From Thermus hydrothermalis (GTDB lineage Bacteria; Deinococcota; Deinococci; Deinococcales; Thermaceae), in NCBI RefSeq assembly GCF_022760925.1, contig NZ_JAKTNT010000019.1:1-45980 (forward strand): DNA of 45,980 bases, read 5' to 3'. Each line of letters starts with the position of its first letter. Position 1 is the stretch's first letter. The notes under the pieces were generated by a model. The model had not been told where the DNA came from. It did no database searches and was given only the letters and a program-made list of their open reading frames with translations. This document shows positions 1 to 11,476 of the stretch, one piece after another. Both the position numbers and the translations under genes were made by a program.

Positions 1-8
1 TCTGGAGC

Positions 9-84
9 TGGTGGAGCCGACGGGACTCGAACCCGTGACCTCCTGAGTGCGATTCAGGCGCGCTCCCAGCTGCGCCACGGCCCC
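9..84 (-). tRNA. tRNA-Ala, anticodon CGC
   Basis: The reverse complement folds as a full 76-nt cloverleaf with the 3' CCA encoded (positions 11-9). The acceptor stem has seven pairs including G3:U70, the alanine identity element. The anticodon stem CCTGA/TCAGG closes the loop ATCGCAC, giving anticodon CGC, which reads the alanine codon GCG. The T arm ACGGG/CCCGT with a TTCGAGT loop is canonical. A promoter lies immediately upstream, so this looks like a single-gene transcript that runs out of the left edge of the window. Confidence 0.96.
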
Positions 85-95
85 ATGCGCCCTAT

Positions 96-124
96 ATGGT
101 AGCGGGGGCCAGGATGCTTGTCTA
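96..124 (-). promoter_or_regulatory. Promoter of the tRNA-Ala gene
   Basis: On the minus strand TAGACA (124-119), a 17-nt spacer and TACCAT (101-96) form a sigma-A type promoter. Transcription would start near position 89, about 5 nt before the mature tRNA. The -35 box overlaps the stop codon of the neighbouring gene at 122-124. Confidence 0.65.
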
Positions 125-460
125 GTCCCCTTCCTTGAGGCGCACCTCCACCCGGCCCTTCTTGTCCTTGACGGAAAGGGTGGCCTTGGCCTTGCCTTTG
201 CGGTACTCCGCCTTCCACTCGTTTTTCTTCACCTCGTACTTGGTGCGCACCCAGCCCCGGCGGCGCAGGTCCTCGTCGTGGTAGCGGAAGACCGCTTCCG
301 CCCGGGAAGCGTTGTACACCACCAGAATCCCCTGGGGCTCCACCACCCGCTCCACCACCACCGCCTGGGGAAAGAGGTCCAGGGTGAGGTTGGCGGTGAT
401 GCGCACCTCGAGGGCCACCGCCGGAACCAACAGGAGGGAAAGGGCCAACCATCTCCGCAT
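122..460 (-). CDS. Small exported protein of unknown function
   Basis: I do not recognise the family. The 112-residue product begins with two arginines and a hydrophobic stretch (about residues 3-17, ending VAL), which looks like a signal peptide. The rest is strongly basic, with a Lys/Arg/Glu-rich C-terminal half (residues 65-112) and predicted beta character. An exported or membrane-anchored small protein is the safest description. The ATG at 460 is chosen because a -10 box TATCCT sits six nt upstream, fitting a leaderless mRNA. It is divergent from ddrA across only 62 bp and stops against the tRNA promoter. A lipobox is not visible. Confidence 0.7.
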   Translation of the reverse strand: MRRWLALSLLLVPAVALEVRITANLTLDLFPQAVVVERVVEPQGILVVYNASRAEAVFRYHDEDLRRRGWVRTKYEVKKNEWKAEYRKGKAKATLSVKDKKGRVEVRLKEGD

Positions 461-466
461 ACCCCA

Positions 467-472
467 AGGATA
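467..472 (-). promoter_or_regulatory. Leaderless -10 box of the small exported protein gene
   Basis: TATCCT on the minus strand (472-467), followed by six nt and the ATG at 460. This spacing puts the transcript start at or next to the start codon. No convincing -35 box is seen. Confidence 0.5.
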
Positions 473-510
473 CCCCCACCCCGCCCCTCGTCCGTGAGAG
501 CCACCTAAAG

Positions 511-516
511 TACACT
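511..516 (+). promoter_or_regulatory. Leaderless -10 box of ddrA
   Basis: TACACT is followed by six nt (TAAAAG) and the GTG start at 523. There is no usable Shine-Dalgarno at normal distance, so the mRNA is probably leaderless. The -35 region is weak. Confidence 0.5.
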
Positions 517-522
517 TAAAAG

Positions 523-1166
523 GTGGACGAAGTTTGGCGTAAACTGGCGGAACCCTTTCCCCCCTCCGAGGTGCAGTGGCGCATAGAAGCCCTCTCCAAG
601 GACCGGAGGCGGGCCTTGGTGGTCCCCTACGTGGACGCCCGCACCGTCTTGGACCGCCTGGACCGGGTGGTGGGGCCCGAGGGGTGGCACGACAGCTACG
701 AGGTCCTCGCCGACCAAGAAAGGGTGGTCCGGGACGAGCGGGGCGAGCGCCGGGAGCGGCTTTGCGAGGTGAAGTGCCGCCTCACGGTCCTCGGGGTCAC
801 CAAGGAGGACGTGGGCGAGGGCGACTCCCTCAAGGCCGCCTTCTCCGACGCCCTCAAGCGGGCAGCGGTGAAGTTCGGCGTGGGGCGCTACCTGTACCGC
901 CTGGAGAAGCAGTGGGTGGACTATGACCCGGAAAAGGGCCGCTTCACCCCGCCCAAGCTTCCCGAACCCCTGGAGGCGGAAACGGGCGAACCCGAGGAAG
1001 AGGAAAAACCCGAGGCTTACCGCCTCATTGACCAGCTCCTGGAGCGCCTAAAGGAGAAGGGCTTGGGGAAGGAGGCAGCCAAGATCGTCACCAAATACGG
1101 GGGCTACGGCAAGACCCCCGAGGAAACCAAGCGCCTCTACGGGGAGCTTCGGGCCCTGCTCAAGGG

Positions 1167-1170
<4 letters not shown>
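523..1170 (+). CDS. ddrA: DdrA-like Rad52/Rad22 family single-strand DNA end-binding protein
   Basis: The 215-residue product matches the Deinococcus-Thermus DdrA family, distant relatives of Rad52 that bind and protect 3' single-stranded DNA ends. The Rad52-like core covers about residues 12-135, with the family hallmark around residues 100-128 (GDSLKAAFSDALKRAAVKFG then GRYLYRLE). An acidic linker (about 145-162) leads to a small C-terminal helical domain. Length is close to DdrA of Deinococcus radiodurans (about 208). GTG 523 is used because a -10 box lies just upstream. The stop overlaps the next ATG (ATGA), so ddrA heads a ddrA-phosphoesterase-rsmA operon. No radiation/desiccation-type palindrome is visible upstream. 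Confidence 0.85.
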
Positions 1171-2724
<1,554 letters not shown>

Positions 2725-2806
2725 TTTTCCCAAAGGGATATGGAAGGACATTACACTGTTTAATCTACCCTTGGTGTAGCTCCTCCCTCTTGCCCCGGTC
2801 AAGGGG

Positions 2807-2815
2807 TGGTAAGAT
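2807..2815 (+). promoter_or_regulatory. Extended -10 promoter of the nuo operon
   Basis: TGg-TAAGAT is an extended -10 element. A TTGCCC at 2790-2795 is only 14 nt upstream, so the -35 contact is uncertain. Transcription would begin near 2822, leaving a leader of about 70 nt that contains a hairpin and the nuoA ribosome binding site. Confidence 0.5.
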
Positions 2816-2826
2816 GGGCGGGAAAT

Positions 2827-2862
2827 GAGGCGGGGCTTCGTGGGGTTTTGGGTCCCCGCCTC
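2827..2862 (+). other. Stem-loop in the nuo operon leader
   Basis: GAGGCGGGG (2827-2835) is perfectly complementary to CCCCGCCTC (2854-2862) with an 18-nt loop that itself contains TGGGG and TTTTG runs. No U-run follows, so it is not a simple terminator. It lies between the predicted transcript start and the ribosome binding site GGAGGGG at 2881, so it could affect mRNA stability or translation. Confidence 0.5.
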
Positions 2863-2890
2863 GTGAAGAGATGCACGAAAGGAGGGGACC

Positions 2891-3250
2891 TTGGCGCCGA
2901 TCGCGGAGTACGTGAACGTCCTCATCTACCTAGGGGTGGCCCTCTTCATCGGGGTGGCGGCCCTGGTGGTGGGGGCTCTTCTTGGCCCCAAGAAGCCGGG
3001 CAGGGCCAAGCTCATGCCCTACGAGTCGGGGAACGACCCTGCGGGAGAGGTGAAGCGCTTTCCCATCCACTTCTACGTGGTGGCCATGCTCTTCATCCTC
3101 TTTGACGTGGAGGTGGCCTTCCTCTGGCCCTACGCCGTGAGCGCTGGGGGGCTTGGGCTGTGGGGCTTCCTGGGGGTCTTGGCCTTCACCCTGCTCCTCT
3201 TCGTGGGCTTCCTCTACGAGTGGTGGAAGGGGGTGATGCGGTGGCATTGA
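2891..3250 (+). CDS. nuoA: NADH:quinone oxidoreductase subunit A (Nqo7)
   Basis: Membrane subunit of respiratory complex I next to the quinone tunnel. The 119-residue length equals T. thermophilus Nqo7. Three membrane helices are visible (about 8-32, 60-82, 88-112). The family motif YESG (44-47) lies in the long loop before helix 2, and the conserved acidic pair FDVE (71-74) lies in helix 2. The start is TTG at 2891, fixed by a strong ribosome binding site (GGAGGGG, 2881-2887) and by the length. It is the first gene of the 14-gene operon; nuoB starts 10 nt before its stop. Confidence 0.96.
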   Translation: MAPIAEYVNVLIYLGVALFIGVAALVVGALLGPKKPGRAKLMPYESGNDPAGEVKRFPIHFYVVAMLFILFDVEVAFLWPYAVSAGGLGLWGFLGVLAFTLLLFVGFLYEWWKGVMRWH

Positions 3251-3786
3251 AGGACCTGTTTGAACGGGACGTCCAGGAGTTAGAGCGGGAGGGGATCCTC
3301 TTCACCACCTTGGAGAAGCTGGTGGCCTGGGGGAGGTCCAACTCCCTGTGGCCCGCCACCTTCGGCCTCGCCTGTTGCGCCATTGAGATGATGGCCTCCA
3401 CCGACGCCCGCAACGACCTCGCCCGCTTCGGCAGCGAGGTCTTCCGGGCAAGCCCCCGCCAGGCGGACGTGATGATCGTGGCCGGGCGGCTATCCAAGAA
3501 GATGGCCCCGGTGATGCGCCGGGTCTGGGAGCAGATGCCCGACCCCAAGTGGGTGATCTCCATGGGAGCCTGCGCCAGCTCTGGGGGGATGTTCAACAAC
3601 TACGCCATCGTGCAGAACGTGGACTCCGTGGTGCCCGTGGACGTGTACGTGCCGGGTTGCCCCCCGCGCCCCGAGGCCCTCATCTACGCCGTGATGCAAC
3701 TCCAGAAGAAGGTCCGCGGCCAGGCCTACGACGAGAAGGGGCGGAAGCTTCCGCCCGTGGCCGCTTGGCAGCGGGCAAGGGGGTGA
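3241..3786 (+). CDS. nuoB: NADH:quinone oxidoreductase subunit B (Nqo6), N2 cluster
   Basis: Peripheral-arm subunit that carries the terminal iron-sulfur cluster N2, which hands electrons to quinone. The 181-residue product shows the tandem cysteines C45-C46 (LACCAIEMM), plus GACASSGG and [10 protein letters not shown] supplying the remaining two ligands, as in T. thermophilus Nqo6. The GTG start at 3241 is selected because it gives the exact family N-terminus and length; earlier in-frame starts lie inside nuoA. It overlaps the end of nuoA by 10 nt. Confidence 0.97.
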   Translation: MALKDLFERDVQELEREGILFTTLEKLVAWGRSNSLWPATFGLACCAIEMMASTDARNDLARFGSEVFRASPRQADVMIVAGRLSKKMAPVMRRVWEQMPDPKWVISMGACASSGGMFNNYAIVQNVDSVVPVDVYVPGCPPRPEALIYAVMQLQKKVRGQAYDEKGRKLPPVAAWQRARG

Positions 3787-3789
3787 AGC

Positions 3790-4410
3790 GTGCGGCTTCA
3801 TAGCGTTTTAGACGATGCCCGGGCCAAGGGCTACCCCGTGGAGGACAACGGCCTCGGCAACCTCTGGGTGGTCCTGCCCCGCGAGGCCTTCAAAGGGGAG
3901 ATGGCCCGGTACAAGGAGATGGGCTTCAACTACCTGGCGGACATCGTGGGCATAGACTACCTGGAATACCCCGACCCCCGCCCCGAGCGCTTCGCCGTGG
4001 TCTACGAGCTCGTCTCCCTGCCGGGGTGGAAGGACGGGGATGGGAGCCGCTTCTTCGTCCGGGTCTACGTGCCGGAGAAGGACCCCAGGCTGCCCACGGT
4101 GACCGACCTCTGGGGGAGCGCCAACTTCCTGGAAAGGGAGGTCTACGACATGTTCGGCATCGTCTTTGAGGGGCACCCCGACCTGCGCAAGATCCTCACC
4201 CCGGAGGACCTCGAGGGCCACCCCTTGCGCAAGGACTTCCCCCTGGGGGAAACCCCCACCCTCTTCCGCGAGGGGCGCTTCATCGTGCCGAGCGAGTTCC
4301 GGGCGGCCATCACCGGCAAGAACCCCGGCCTCACCCTCTACAAGGGGGGTAGCCGCAAGGGCTACCGGTCCCTTTGGGCCGACCTGACCAAGGCCAAGGA
4401 GGTCAAATGA
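3790..4410 (+). CDS. nuoC: NADH:quinone oxidoreductase subunit C (Nqo5)
   Basis: Hydrophilic connecting subunit of the complex I peripheral arm, without cofactors. The 206-residue protein has the 30-kDa subunit signature around residues 116-148 ([13 protein letters not shown], then GHPDLRKIL and [10 protein letters not shown]). It is a stand-alone gene, not the NuoCD fusion of E. coli. The start is GTG at 3790, three nt after the nuoB stop. The 3' end overlaps nuoD by 4 nt (ATGA). Confidence 0.96.
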   Translation: MRLHSVLDDARAKGYPVEDNGLGNLWVVLPREAFKGEMARYKEMGFNYLADIVGIDYLEYPDPRPERFAVVYELVSLPGWKDGDGSRFFVRVYVPEKDPRLPTVTDLWGSANFLEREVYDMFGIVFEGHPDLRKILTPEDLEGHPLRKDFPLGETPTLFREGRFIVPSEFRAAITGKNPGLTLYKGGSRKGYRSLWADLTKAKEVK

Positions 4411-5624
4411 AGGACTACCTGGACCCGGTGGAAACCCTGGAGGAGCCCAAAGAGCTCCGCACCGAGGTCATGACCCTGAACGTGGGCCCGCAGCACCCCT
4501 CCACCCACGGGGTCTTGCGGGTGGTGGTGACGCTCTCGGGCGAGGAGGTCTTGGACCTCGTCCCCCACATCGGCTACCTCCACACGGGCTTTGAGAAGAA
4601 CATGGAGAACCGGACGTATACGCAGGTCATCACGTATACGCCCCGGATGGACTACCTCCACTCCTTTGCCCACGACCTGGCCTACGCCCTGGCGGTGGAG
4701 AAGCTGGTGGGGGCGGTGGTCCCCCCTCGGGCCCAGACCATCCGCATCATCCTCAACGAGCTTTCCCGCCTGGCGAGCCACTTGGTCTTCCTGGGCACGG
4801 GCCTTTTGGACCTCGGGGCCCTCACCCCCTTCTTCTACGCCTTCCGCGAGCGGGAAACCATCCTGGACCTCTTTGAGTGGGTCACGGGCCAACGCTTCCA
4901 CCACAACTACATCCGCATCGGCGGGGTCAAGGAGGACCTGCCCGAGGAGTTCGTCCCCGAGCTCAAGAAGTTCCTGGAGGTCATGCCCCACCGCATTGAC
5001 GAGTACGAGGCCCTCTTCGCCGAAAGCCCCATCTTCTACGAAAGGGCGCGGGGCGTGGGGGTGATCCCCCCCGAGGTGGCCATCAACCTGGGCCTCACCG
5101 GGGGCTCCTTGCGGGCGAGCGGGGTGAACTACGACGTGCGGAAGGCCTACCCCTACGCCGGGTACGAGACCTACCAGTTTGACGTGCCCCTGGGCGAGCA
5201 TGGGGACGTGTTTGACCGGATGATCATCCGCATCCGGGAGATGCGGGAGTCGGTGAAGATCATCCGGCAGGCCCTGGAGCGCCTCGAGCCCGGGCCCGTC
5301 CGCGACCCCAACCCCCAGATCACCCCACCCCCCCGCCACCTCCTGGAAACCTCCATGGAGGCGGTCATCTACCACTTCAAGCACTACACCGAAGGCTTCC
5401 ACCCCCCCAAGGGCGAGGTGTACGTCCCCACGGAGTCGGCCCGGGGGGAGCTCGGCTACTACATCGTTTCCGACGGCGGAAGCATGCCCTACCGGGTGAA
5501 GGTGCGGGCCCCCAGCTTTGTCAACCTGCAAAGCCTGCCCTACGCCTCCAAAGGCGAGCAGGTGCCGGACCTGGTGGCCATCATCGCCAGCCTGGACCCG
5601 GTCATGGGCGACGTGGACCGCTAA
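4407..5624 (+). CDS. nuoD: NADH:quinone oxidoreductase subunit D (Nqo4)
   Basis: The 49-kDa-type subunit that forms the quinone-binding cavity together with Nqo6. The 405-residue product keeps the quinone-site loop [12 protein letters not shown] (about residues 25-36), the HTGFEKN segment and the C-terminal DPVMGDVDR ending typical of the family. It is related to [NiFe] hydrogenase large subunits but lacks the metal-binding cysteines, as expected for complex I. ATG 4407 overlaps the nuoC stop. Family length in T. thermophilus is about 409. Confidence 0.97.
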   Translation: MKDYLDPVETLEEPKELRTEVMTLNVGPQHPSTHGVLRVVVTLSGEEVLDLVPHIGYLHTGFEKNMENRTYTQVITYTPRMDYLHSFAHDLAYALAVEKLVGAVVPPRAQTIRIILNELSRLASHLVFLGTGLLDLGALTPFFYAFRERETILDLFEWVTGQRFHHNYIRIGGVKEDLPEEFVPELKKFLEVMPHRIDEYEALFAESPIFYERARGVGVIPPEVAINLGLTGGSLRASGVNYDVRKAYPYAGYETYQFDVPLGEHGDVFDRMIIRIREMRESVKIIRQALERLEPGPVRDPNPQITPPPRHLLETSMEAVIYHFKHYTEGFHPPKGEVYVPTESARGELGYYIVSDGGSMPYRVKVRAPSFVNLQSLPYASKGEQVPDLVAIIASLDPVMGDVDR

Positions 5625-5633
5625 GGAGGGAAG

Positions 5634-6179
5634 ATGGGCTTCTTTGACGACAAGCAGGACTTCCTGGAGGAAACCTTCGCCAAGTACCCGCCCGAGGGGC
5701 GGCGGGCGGCCATCATGCCCCTTTTAAGGCGGGTGCAGCAGGAGGAGGGCTGGATCCGCCCCGAACGGGTAGAGGAGATCGCCCGCCTGGTGGGCACCAC
5801 CCCCACGGAGGTCATGGGGGTGGCGAGCTTCTACTCCTACTACCAGTTCGTGCCCACGGGGCGGTACCACCTGCAGGTCTGCGCCACGCTAAGCTGCAAG
5901 CTCGCCGGGGCGGACGAGCTTTGGGACTACCTCACGGAAACCCTGGGCATCGGCCCCGGGGAGGTGACCCCGGACGGGCTCTTTAGCGTGCAGAAGGTGG
6001 AGTGCCTGGGAAGCTGCCACACCGCCCCCGTGGTCCAGGTGAACGACGAGCCCTACGTGGAGTGCGTGACCCGGGCCAGGCTTCAGGCCCTTTTGGAGGG
6101 CCTGAAGGCGGGGAAGCGGCTTGAGGAGATTGAGCTTCCCGGCCGGTGCGGCCACCACGTGCACGAGGTGGAGGTATGA
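5634..6179 (+). CDS. nuoE: NADH:quinone oxidoreductase subunit E (Nqo2), N1a cluster
   Basis: The 24-kDa-type thioredoxin-fold subunit that holds the [2Fe-2S] cluster N1a beside the flavin subunit. The cluster ligands are C83, C88, C124 and C128 (CATLSC and CLGSC). C144 and C172 are also present, the pair that forms a disulfide in T. thermophilus Nqo2. The 181-residue length fits. A good ribosome binding site (AGGAGGG, 5624-5630) precedes the ATG; this is one of the few real gaps in the operon (9 nt). The 3' end overlaps nuoF by 4 nt. Confidence 0.97.
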   Translation: MGFFDDKQDFLEETFAKYPPEGRRAAIMPLLRRVQQEEGWIRPERVEEIARLVGTTPTEVMGVASFYSYYQFVPTGRYHLQVCATLSCKLAGADELWDYLTETLGIGPGEVTPDGLFSVQKVECLGSCHTAPVVQVNDEPYVECVTRARLQALLEGLKAGKRLEEIELPGRCGHHVHEVEV

Positions 6180-7489
6180 CCGGGCCCATCGTTTCCGGAA
6201 AAGACCCCCGGTTTGAACGCACCCTCTACGCCCACGTGGGCAAGGAGGGCAGCTGGACCCTGGACTACTACCTGAAGCACGGGGGATACGAGACGGCCAA
6301 GCGGGTCCTAAAGGAGAAGACCCCGGAAGAGGTCATAGAGGAGGTGAAGCGCTCGGGGCTACGGGGCCGGGGCGGGGCGGGCTTTCCCACGGGGCTTAAG
6401 TGGAGCTTCATGCCCAAGGACGGGCAACAGCACTACCTCATCTGCAACGCCGACGAGTCCGAGCCCGGTAGCTTCAAGGACCGCTACATCCTGGAGGACG
6501 TCCCCCACCTCCTCCTAGAGGGGATGATCATCGCCGGCTACGCCATCCGGGCCACGGTGGGCTACATCTACGTGCGGGGGGAGTACCGGCGGGCGGCGGA
6601 CCGCCTCGAGGCCGCCATCCGGGAGGCCAGGGCCCGGGGCTATCTGGGGCCAAACCTCTTCGGCACGGACTTCTCCTTTGACGTCCACGTGCACCGCGGG
6701 GCGGGGGCCTACATCTGCGGGGAGGAGACCGCCCTCATGAACTCCTTGGAAGGCCTTCGGGCCAACCCCCGCCTCAAGCCCCCCTTCCCCGCCCAGGCGG
6801 GGCTTTGGGGCAAACCCACCACCATCAACAACGTGGAAACCCTGGCCTCGGTGGTCCCCATCCTGGAACGGGGGGCGGACTGGTTCGCCCAGATGGGCAC
6901 GGAGCAGTCCAAGGGGATGAAGCTCTACCAGATCTCCGGCCCCGTGCGGCGCCCCGGGGTCTACGAGCTTCCCATGGGCACCACCCTGCGGGAGCTCATC
7001 TACGAGTGGGCGGGGGGACCCTTGGAGCCCATCCAGGCCCTCATCCCCGGCGGGTCCTCCACCCCACCCTTGCCCTTCACGGACGAGGTTCTGGATACCC
7101 CCATGAGCTACGAGCACCTGCAGGCCAAGGGCTCCATGCTGGGCACCGGGGGGGTGATCCTCATCCCCGAGCGGGTGAGCATGGTGGACGCCATGTGGAA
7201 CGTGACCCGCTTCTACGCCCACGAGTCCTGCGGCAAGTGCACGCCGTGCCGGGAAGGGGTGGCGGGGTTCATGGTGAACCTCTTCGCCAAAATCGGCACG
7301 GGGCAAGGGGAGGAGAAGGACGTGGAAACCCTGGAAGCCCTCCTTCCCCTCATTGAGGGCCGGAGCTTCTGCCCCTTGGCGGACGCCGCCGTCTGGCCGG
7401 TGAAAGGCTCCTTGAAGCACTTCAAGGACCAGTACCTCGCCCTGGCCCGGGAGAAACGCCCCGTGCCTAGGCCGAGCCTTTGGAGGTGA
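6176..7489 (+). CDS. nuoF: NADH:quinone oxidoreductase subunit F (Nqo1), NADH/FMN site and N3 cluster
   Basis: The 51-kDa-type subunit that binds NADH and FMN and carries the [4Fe-4S] cluster N3. The 437-residue product shows the glycine-rich NADH/FMN segment [15 protein letters not shown] near residue 64, the FMN-site NADESEPGS, the [13 protein letters not shown] region, and the cluster motif [11 protein letters not shown] near residue 355. ATG 6176 overlaps the nuoE stop (ATGA); an in-frame ATG at 6146 lies within nuoE and is not used. Length agrees with T. thermophilus Nqo1 (438). Confidence 0.97.
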   Translation: MTGPIVSGKDPRFERTLYAHVGKEGSWTLDYYLKHGGYETAKRVLKEKTPEEVIEEVKRSGLRGRGGAGFPTGLKWSFMPKDGQQHYLICNADESEPGSFKDRYILEDVPHLLLEGMIIAGYAIRATVGYIYVRGEYRRAADRLEAAIREARARGYLGPNLFGTDFSFDVHVHRGAGAYICGEETALMNSLEGLRANPRLKPPFPAQAGLWGKPTTINNVETLASVVPILERGADWFAQMGTEQSKGMKLYQISGPVRRPGVYELPMGTTLRELIYEWAGGPLEPIQALIPGGSSTPPLPFTDEVLDTPMSYEHLQAKGSMLGTGGVILIPERVSMVDAMWNVTRFYAHESCGKCTPCREGVAGFMVNLFAKIGTGQGEEKDVETLEALLPLIEGRSFCPLADAAVWPVKGSLKHFKDQYLALAREKRPVPRPSLWR

Positions 7490-7491
7490 AG

Positions 7492-9843
7492 GTGGTTAGG
7501 GTCAAGGTCAACGACCGCGTGGTGGAAGTGCCCCCGGGGACGAGCGTTATGGACGCTGTCTTCCATGCGGGGTACGACGTCCCCCTTTTCTGCTCGGAAA
7601 AGCACCTCTCCCCCATCGGGGCCTGCCGCATGTGCCTGGTGCGCATCGGCCTGCCCAAGCGGGGCCCCGACGGGAAGCCCCTCTTGAACGAAAAGGGCGA
7701 GCCCGAGATCCAGTGGCAACCCAAACTGGCGGCAAGCTGCGTCACCGCCGTGGCCGAGGGCATGGTGGTGGACACCCTTTCCGAGGTGGTGCGGGAGGCC
7801 CAGGCGGGGATGGTGGAGTTTACCCTCCTCAACCACCCCCTGGACTGCCCCACCTGCGACAAGGGAGGGGCCTGCGAGCTCCAGGACCGCACGGTGGAGT
7901 ACGGGCTCTACGAGAAGTACTACCAAAAAGACCCCTTGGAGCTTCCCGTCTACACCCGCTTTGAGTTCACCCGCCGCCACGAGGACAAGCACCACCCCCT
8001 CTCCCCCTTCGTGATCCTGGACCGGGAGCGGTGCATCCACTGCAAGCGGTGCGTGCGCTACTTTGAGGAGGTCCCCGGGGACGAGGTCCTGGACTTCATT
8101 GAGCGGGGGGTGCACACCTTCATCGGCACCCTGGACTTCGGCCTCCCCTCGGGCTTTTCCGGGAACATCACGGACATCTGCCCCGTGGGGGCCCTTTTGG
8201 ACCTCACCGCCCGCTTCCGCGCCCGCAACTGGGAGATGGAGGAAACCCCCACCACCTGCGCCCTCTGCCCCGTGGGGTGCGGCATCACGGCGGATACCCG
8301 GAGCGGGGAGCTTTTGCGCATCCGCGCCCGGGAGGTGCCCGAGGTCAACGAGATCTGGCTCTGCGATGCGGGCCGGTTCGGCCACGAGTGGGCGGACACC
8401 CGCCGCCTCAAGACCCCCCTGGTGCGCAAGGAGGGGAGGCTTGTGGAGGCCACCTGGGAGGAGGCCTTCCTCGCCCTGAAGGAGGGCCTGAAAGGGGCCA
8501 AGGGGGAGGAGGTGGGGCTTTACCTCGCGGGGGACGCCACCCTCGAGGAGGGCCTCATGGCCGCCGAGCTGGCCCGGGTCCTCTCCACGCCCCACCTGGA
8601 CTTCCAGGGCCGCACCGCCGCCCCGGCAAGCCTCTACCCCGCCGCCACCCTGGAGGACCTTCTCCGGGCGGACTTCGCCCTGGTCCTCGGGGACCCCACG
8701 GAGGAGGCCCCCATCCTCCACCTCCGCCTCTCCGAGTTCGTGCGGGACCTCAAGCCCCCCTACCGCTTTAGCCACGGCACCCCCTTCGCCGACCTGCAGA
8801 TCAAGGAAAGGATGCCCCGCAGGAAGGACAAGATGGCCCTCTTCGCCCCCTACCGCGCCCCCCTCATGCGCTGGGCCGCCATCCAGGAGGTGCACGCCCC
8901 CGGGGAGGAGCGGGAGATCCTCCTCGCCCTCCTGGGGGAGAAGGAGGGAAGCGAGGCGGTGCGGCAAGCCAAGGAGGCCTTTGAGCGGGCCGAGCGCCCC
9001 GTGCTCATCCTGGGGGCGGGGGTCCTGCAGGACGCGGTGGCGGCGGAACGGGCCAGGCTCCTCGCCGAGCGCAAGGGGGCCAAGGTCCTCGCCATGACCC
9101 CCGCCGCCAACGCCCGGGGCCTCGAGGCCATGGGGGTCTGGCCCAAGGAGAAGGGGGCCGCCTGGGACGAGCCCGGGGCCCCCTACGCCTACTACGGCTT
9201 CGTGCCCCCGGAGGAGGCCCTCAAGGGGAAGCGCTTCGTGGTCCTGCACCTAAGCCACCTCCACCCCCTGGCCGAGCGCTACGCCCACGTGGTCCTGCCC
9301 GCCCCCACCTTCTACGAGAAGCGGGGGCACATCCTGAACCTGGAAGGCCGCGTCCTTCCCCTCTCCCCCGCCCCCATGGAGAACGGGGAGGCGGAAGGGG
9401 CCCTCCAGGTCCTCGCCCTCCTGGCGGAGGCCCTGGGGGTGCGGCCTCCCTTCCGGCTCCACCTGGAGGCCGAGCGGGAGCTTAAGGCCAAGAAGGTGCC
9501 CGAGGCCATGGGCCTTTACCCCTTCCGCACCAAAGCCCTCAGGCCCAAGGAGGAAAAGGGCAACCTCTACCTGCGCCCCACCATGTGGAAGGCCCACCAG
9601 GCCGTGGGCAAGGCGAAGGAGGCCGCCTCCCCCGAGCTTTGGGTCCACCCGGAAACGGCCCGCCTCGAGGCCCTCTTAGACGGGGCCTTGGTGGAGGTGG
9701 AAACCCCCCTAGGCCCGCAAAAGGCCCGGGTGGTCCACCGGGAGGACGTGCCCAAGGGCCTTTACTACCTCTCCGCCCTGGGTCCCTTCGCCGCTAGAAG
9801 GTTGGAGGCCAAAATCCTGGTCCCCACAGGAGGTGAAGCGTGA
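7492..9843 (+). CDS. nuoG: NADH:quinone oxidoreductase subunit G (Nqo3), multi-cluster subunit
   Basis: The largest peripheral subunit, forming the electron wire with clusters N1b, N4, N5 and N7. The N-terminal ferredoxin-like domain has the N1b cysteines ([18 protein letters not shown]). [13 protein letters not shown] and [13 protein letters not shown] give N5/N4 ligands, and CALCPVGCG with a later ICD-type cysteine (LCDAGRF) gives N7, a cluster kept in Thermus but absent from mitochondria. The C-terminal half is molybdopterin-oxidoreductase-like without a cofactor. The GTG at 7492 is preferred over TTG 7480 and GTG 7486 because GGAGGTGAAG sits just upstream and the length becomes 783, equal to T. 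thermophilus Nqo3. Confidence 0.96.
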   Translation: MVRVKVNDRVVEVPPGTSVMDAVFHAGYDVPLFCSEKHLSPIGACRMCLVRIGLPKRGPDGKPLLNEKGEPEIQWQPKLAASCVTAVAEGMVVDTLSEVVREAQAGMVEFTLLNHPLDCPTCDKGGACELQDRTVEYGLYEKYYQKDPLELPVYTRFEFTRRHEDKHHPLSPFVILDRERCIHCKRCVRYFEEVPGDEVLDFIERGVHTFIGTLDFGLPSGFSGNITDICPVGALLDLTARFRARNWEMEETPTTCALCPVGCGITADTRSGELLRIRAREVPEVNEIWLCDAGRFGHEWADTRRLKTPLVRKEGRLVEATWEEAFLALKEGLKGAKGEEVGLYLAGDATLEEGLMAAELARVLSTPHLDFQGRTAAPASLYPAATLEDLLRADFALVLGDPTEEAPILHLRLSEFVRDLKPPYRFSHGTPFADLQIKERMPRRKDKMALFAPYRAPLMRWAAIQEVHAPGEEREILLALLGEKEGSEAVRQAKEAFERAERPVLILGAGVLQDAVAAERARLLAERKGAKVLAMTPAANARGLEAMGVWPKEKGAAWDEPGAPYAYYGFVPPEEALKGKRFVVLHLSHLHPLAERYAHVVLPAPTFYEKRGHILNLEGRVLPLSPAPMENGEAEGALQVLALLAEALGVRPPFRLHLEAERELKAKKVPEAMGLYPFRTKALRPKEEKGNLYLRPTMWKAHQAVGKAKEAASPELWVHPETARLEALLDGALVEVETPLGPQKARVVHREDVPKGLYYLSALGPFAARRLEAKILVPTGGEA

Positions 9844-10931
9844 ACTACCCCCTGGACCCCTACTGGATGGTGGCCCTAAAGGCCCTTTTGGTGGTGGTGG
9901 GCCTCCTCACCGCCTTCGCCTTCATGACCCTCATTGAAAGGAGGCTCCTCGCCCGCTTCCAGATCCGCATGGGCCCGAACCGGGTGGGACCCCTCGGCCT
10001 CTTCCAGCCCATCGCCGACGCCATCAAGAGCATCTTCAAGGAAGACCTGGTGGTGGAGCGCGCCGACAAGGTCCTCTTCGTCCTCGCGCCCCTCCTCGGG
10101 GTGGTCTTCGCCCTCCTGGCCTTCGGCGCCATCCCCTTCGGCCCGCCAGGGAGCTTCTTCGGCTTCCACCCCTGGGTGGTCAACCTGGACCTGGGGATCC
10201 TCTACCTCTTCGCCGTGAGCGAGATGGCCATCTACGGCATCTTCCTGGCGGGGTGGGCCTCGGGGAGCAAGTATAGCCTCCTGGGGTCCTTGCGCTCCTC
10301 CGCAAGCCTCATCTCCTACGAGCTCGGCCTCGGCATCGCCCTCCTCGCCCCGGTGCTTTTGGTGGGGAGCCTCAACCTGAACGACATCGTCAACTGGCAA
10401 AAGGAAAACGGCTGGCTTTTCCTCTACGCCTTCCCCGCCTTCTTGGTCTACGCCATCGCCGCCCTGGCCGAGGCCGCCCGCACCCCCTTTGACCTCCCCG
10501 AGGCGGAACAGGAGCTGGTGGGCGGCTACCACACGGAATATAGCTCCATCAAGTGGGCGCTTTTCCAGATGACGGAGTACATCCACTTCATCACCGCAAG
10601 CGCCCTCATCCCCACCCTCTTCCTGGGGGGCTGGACCATGCCCTTCTTCAACGTCCCCTACCTCTGGATGTTCCTCAAGATCGCCTTCTTCCTCTTCTTC
10701 TTCATCTGGATCCGGGCCACCTGGTTCCGCCTCCGCTACGACCAGCTTCTGCGCTTCGGCTGGGGGTTCCTCTTCCCCGTGGCCCTTTTCTGGTTCCTGG
10801 TCACCGCCTTGGTGGTGGCCCTGGACCTGCCCCGGGTCTACCTCGTCTACCTCTCCGCCCTAAGCTTCCTCGCCCTCCTCGGGGCCTTCTTCTATAGCCC
10901 CAAGCCCGTGCGCAAAGGAGGTGGCGCATGA
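9840..10931 (+). CDS. nuoH: NADH:quinone oxidoreductase subunit H (Nqo8)
   Basis: Membrane subunit at the arm junction that lines the quinone chamber entry. The 363-residue protein has about nine hydrophobic helices and the family motifs [19 protein letters not shown] (about 32-50) and [20 protein letters not shown] (about residues 215-235), with the charged loop residues thought to couple quinone chemistry to proton movement. The start is GTG at 9840, overlapping the nuoG stop as GTGA. Confidence 0.97.
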   Translation: MNYPLDPYWMVALKALLVVVGLLTAFAFMTLIERRLLARFQIRMGPNRVGPLGLFQPIADAIKSIFKEDLVVERADKVLFVLAPLLGVVFALLAFGAIPFGPPGSFFGFHPWVVNLDLGILYLFAVSEMAIYGIFLAGWASGSKYSLLGSLRSSASLISYELGLGIALLAPVLLVGSLNLNDIVNWQKENGWLFLYAFPAFLVYAIAALAEAARTPFDLPEAEQELVGGYHTEYSSIKWALFQMTEYIHFITASALIPTLFLGGWTMPFFNVPYLWMFLKIAFFLFFFIWIRATWFRLRYDQLLRFGWGFLFPVALFWFLVTALVVALDLPRVYLVYLSALSFLALLGAFFYSPKPVRKGGGA

Positions 10932-11476
10932 CCCTAAAAGCCCTAGCGCAAAGCCTCGGCATCACCCTGAAGTACCTCTTCTCCAAGCCGGTGACCGTCC
11001 CCTACCCCGACGCCCCCGTGGCCCTAAAGCCCCGCTTCCACGGGCGGCACGTCCTCACCCGCCACCCCAACGGCCTGGAGAAGTGCATCGGCTGCTCCCT
11101 CTGCGCCGCCGCCTGCCCCGCCTACGCCATCTACGTGGAACCCGCCGAGAACGACCCGGAAAACCCCGTCTCCGCCGGGGAGCGCTACGCCAAGGTCTAC
11201 GAGATCAACATGCTCCGGTGCATCTTCTGCGGCCTCTGCGAGGAGGCCTGCCCCACGGGGGCCATCGTCCTCGGCTACGACTTTGAGATGGCGGACTACC
11301 AGTACTCCGACCTCATCTACGGCAAGGAGGACATGCTGGTGGACGTGGTGGGCACCAAACCCCAGCGGCGCGAGGCCAAGATGACCGGGAAGGCGGTGAA
11401 GCCCGGCTACGTGGTGCCCTACGTGCGGCCCGAGCTGGAGGGCTTCAAGGCCCCCACGGAAGGAGGAAAAAAGTGA
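10928..11476 (+). CDS. nuoI: NADH:quinone oxidoreductase subunit I (Nqo9), N6a and N6b clusters
   Basis: Ferredoxin-like subunit carrying two [4Fe-4S] clusters between N5 and N2. Two motifs are intact: C53-C56-C59-C63 and C98-C101-C104-C108, the positions found in T. thermophilus Nqo9. The 182-residue product ends in a positively charged C-terminal tail, part of which contacts the membrane arm in the family. ATG 10928 overlaps the nuoH stop; its own stop overlaps nuoJ as GTGA. Confidence 0.97.
   Translation: MTLKALAQSLGITLKYLFSKPVTVPYPDAPVALKPRFHGRHVLTRHPNGLEKCIGCSLCAAACPAYAIYVEPAENDPENPVSAGERYAKVYEINMLRCIFCGLCEEACPTGAIVLGYDFEMADYQYSDLIYGKEDMLVDVVGTKPQRREAKMTGKAVKPGYVVPYVRPELEGFKAPTEGGKK

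Noticed and set aside
2725..2806. Second promoter or terminator between rsmA and nuoA
   Set aside because: TAATCT and TTACAC elements are present but lack partners at proper spacing, and no stable hairpin with T-run follows rsmA.
7213..9249. Long minus-strand open frame (678 codons) opposite nuoG
   Set aside because: It is Gly/Pro/His/Leu-rich low-complexity sequence antisense to nuoG, typical of GC-rich shadow frames, and has no recognisable domain.
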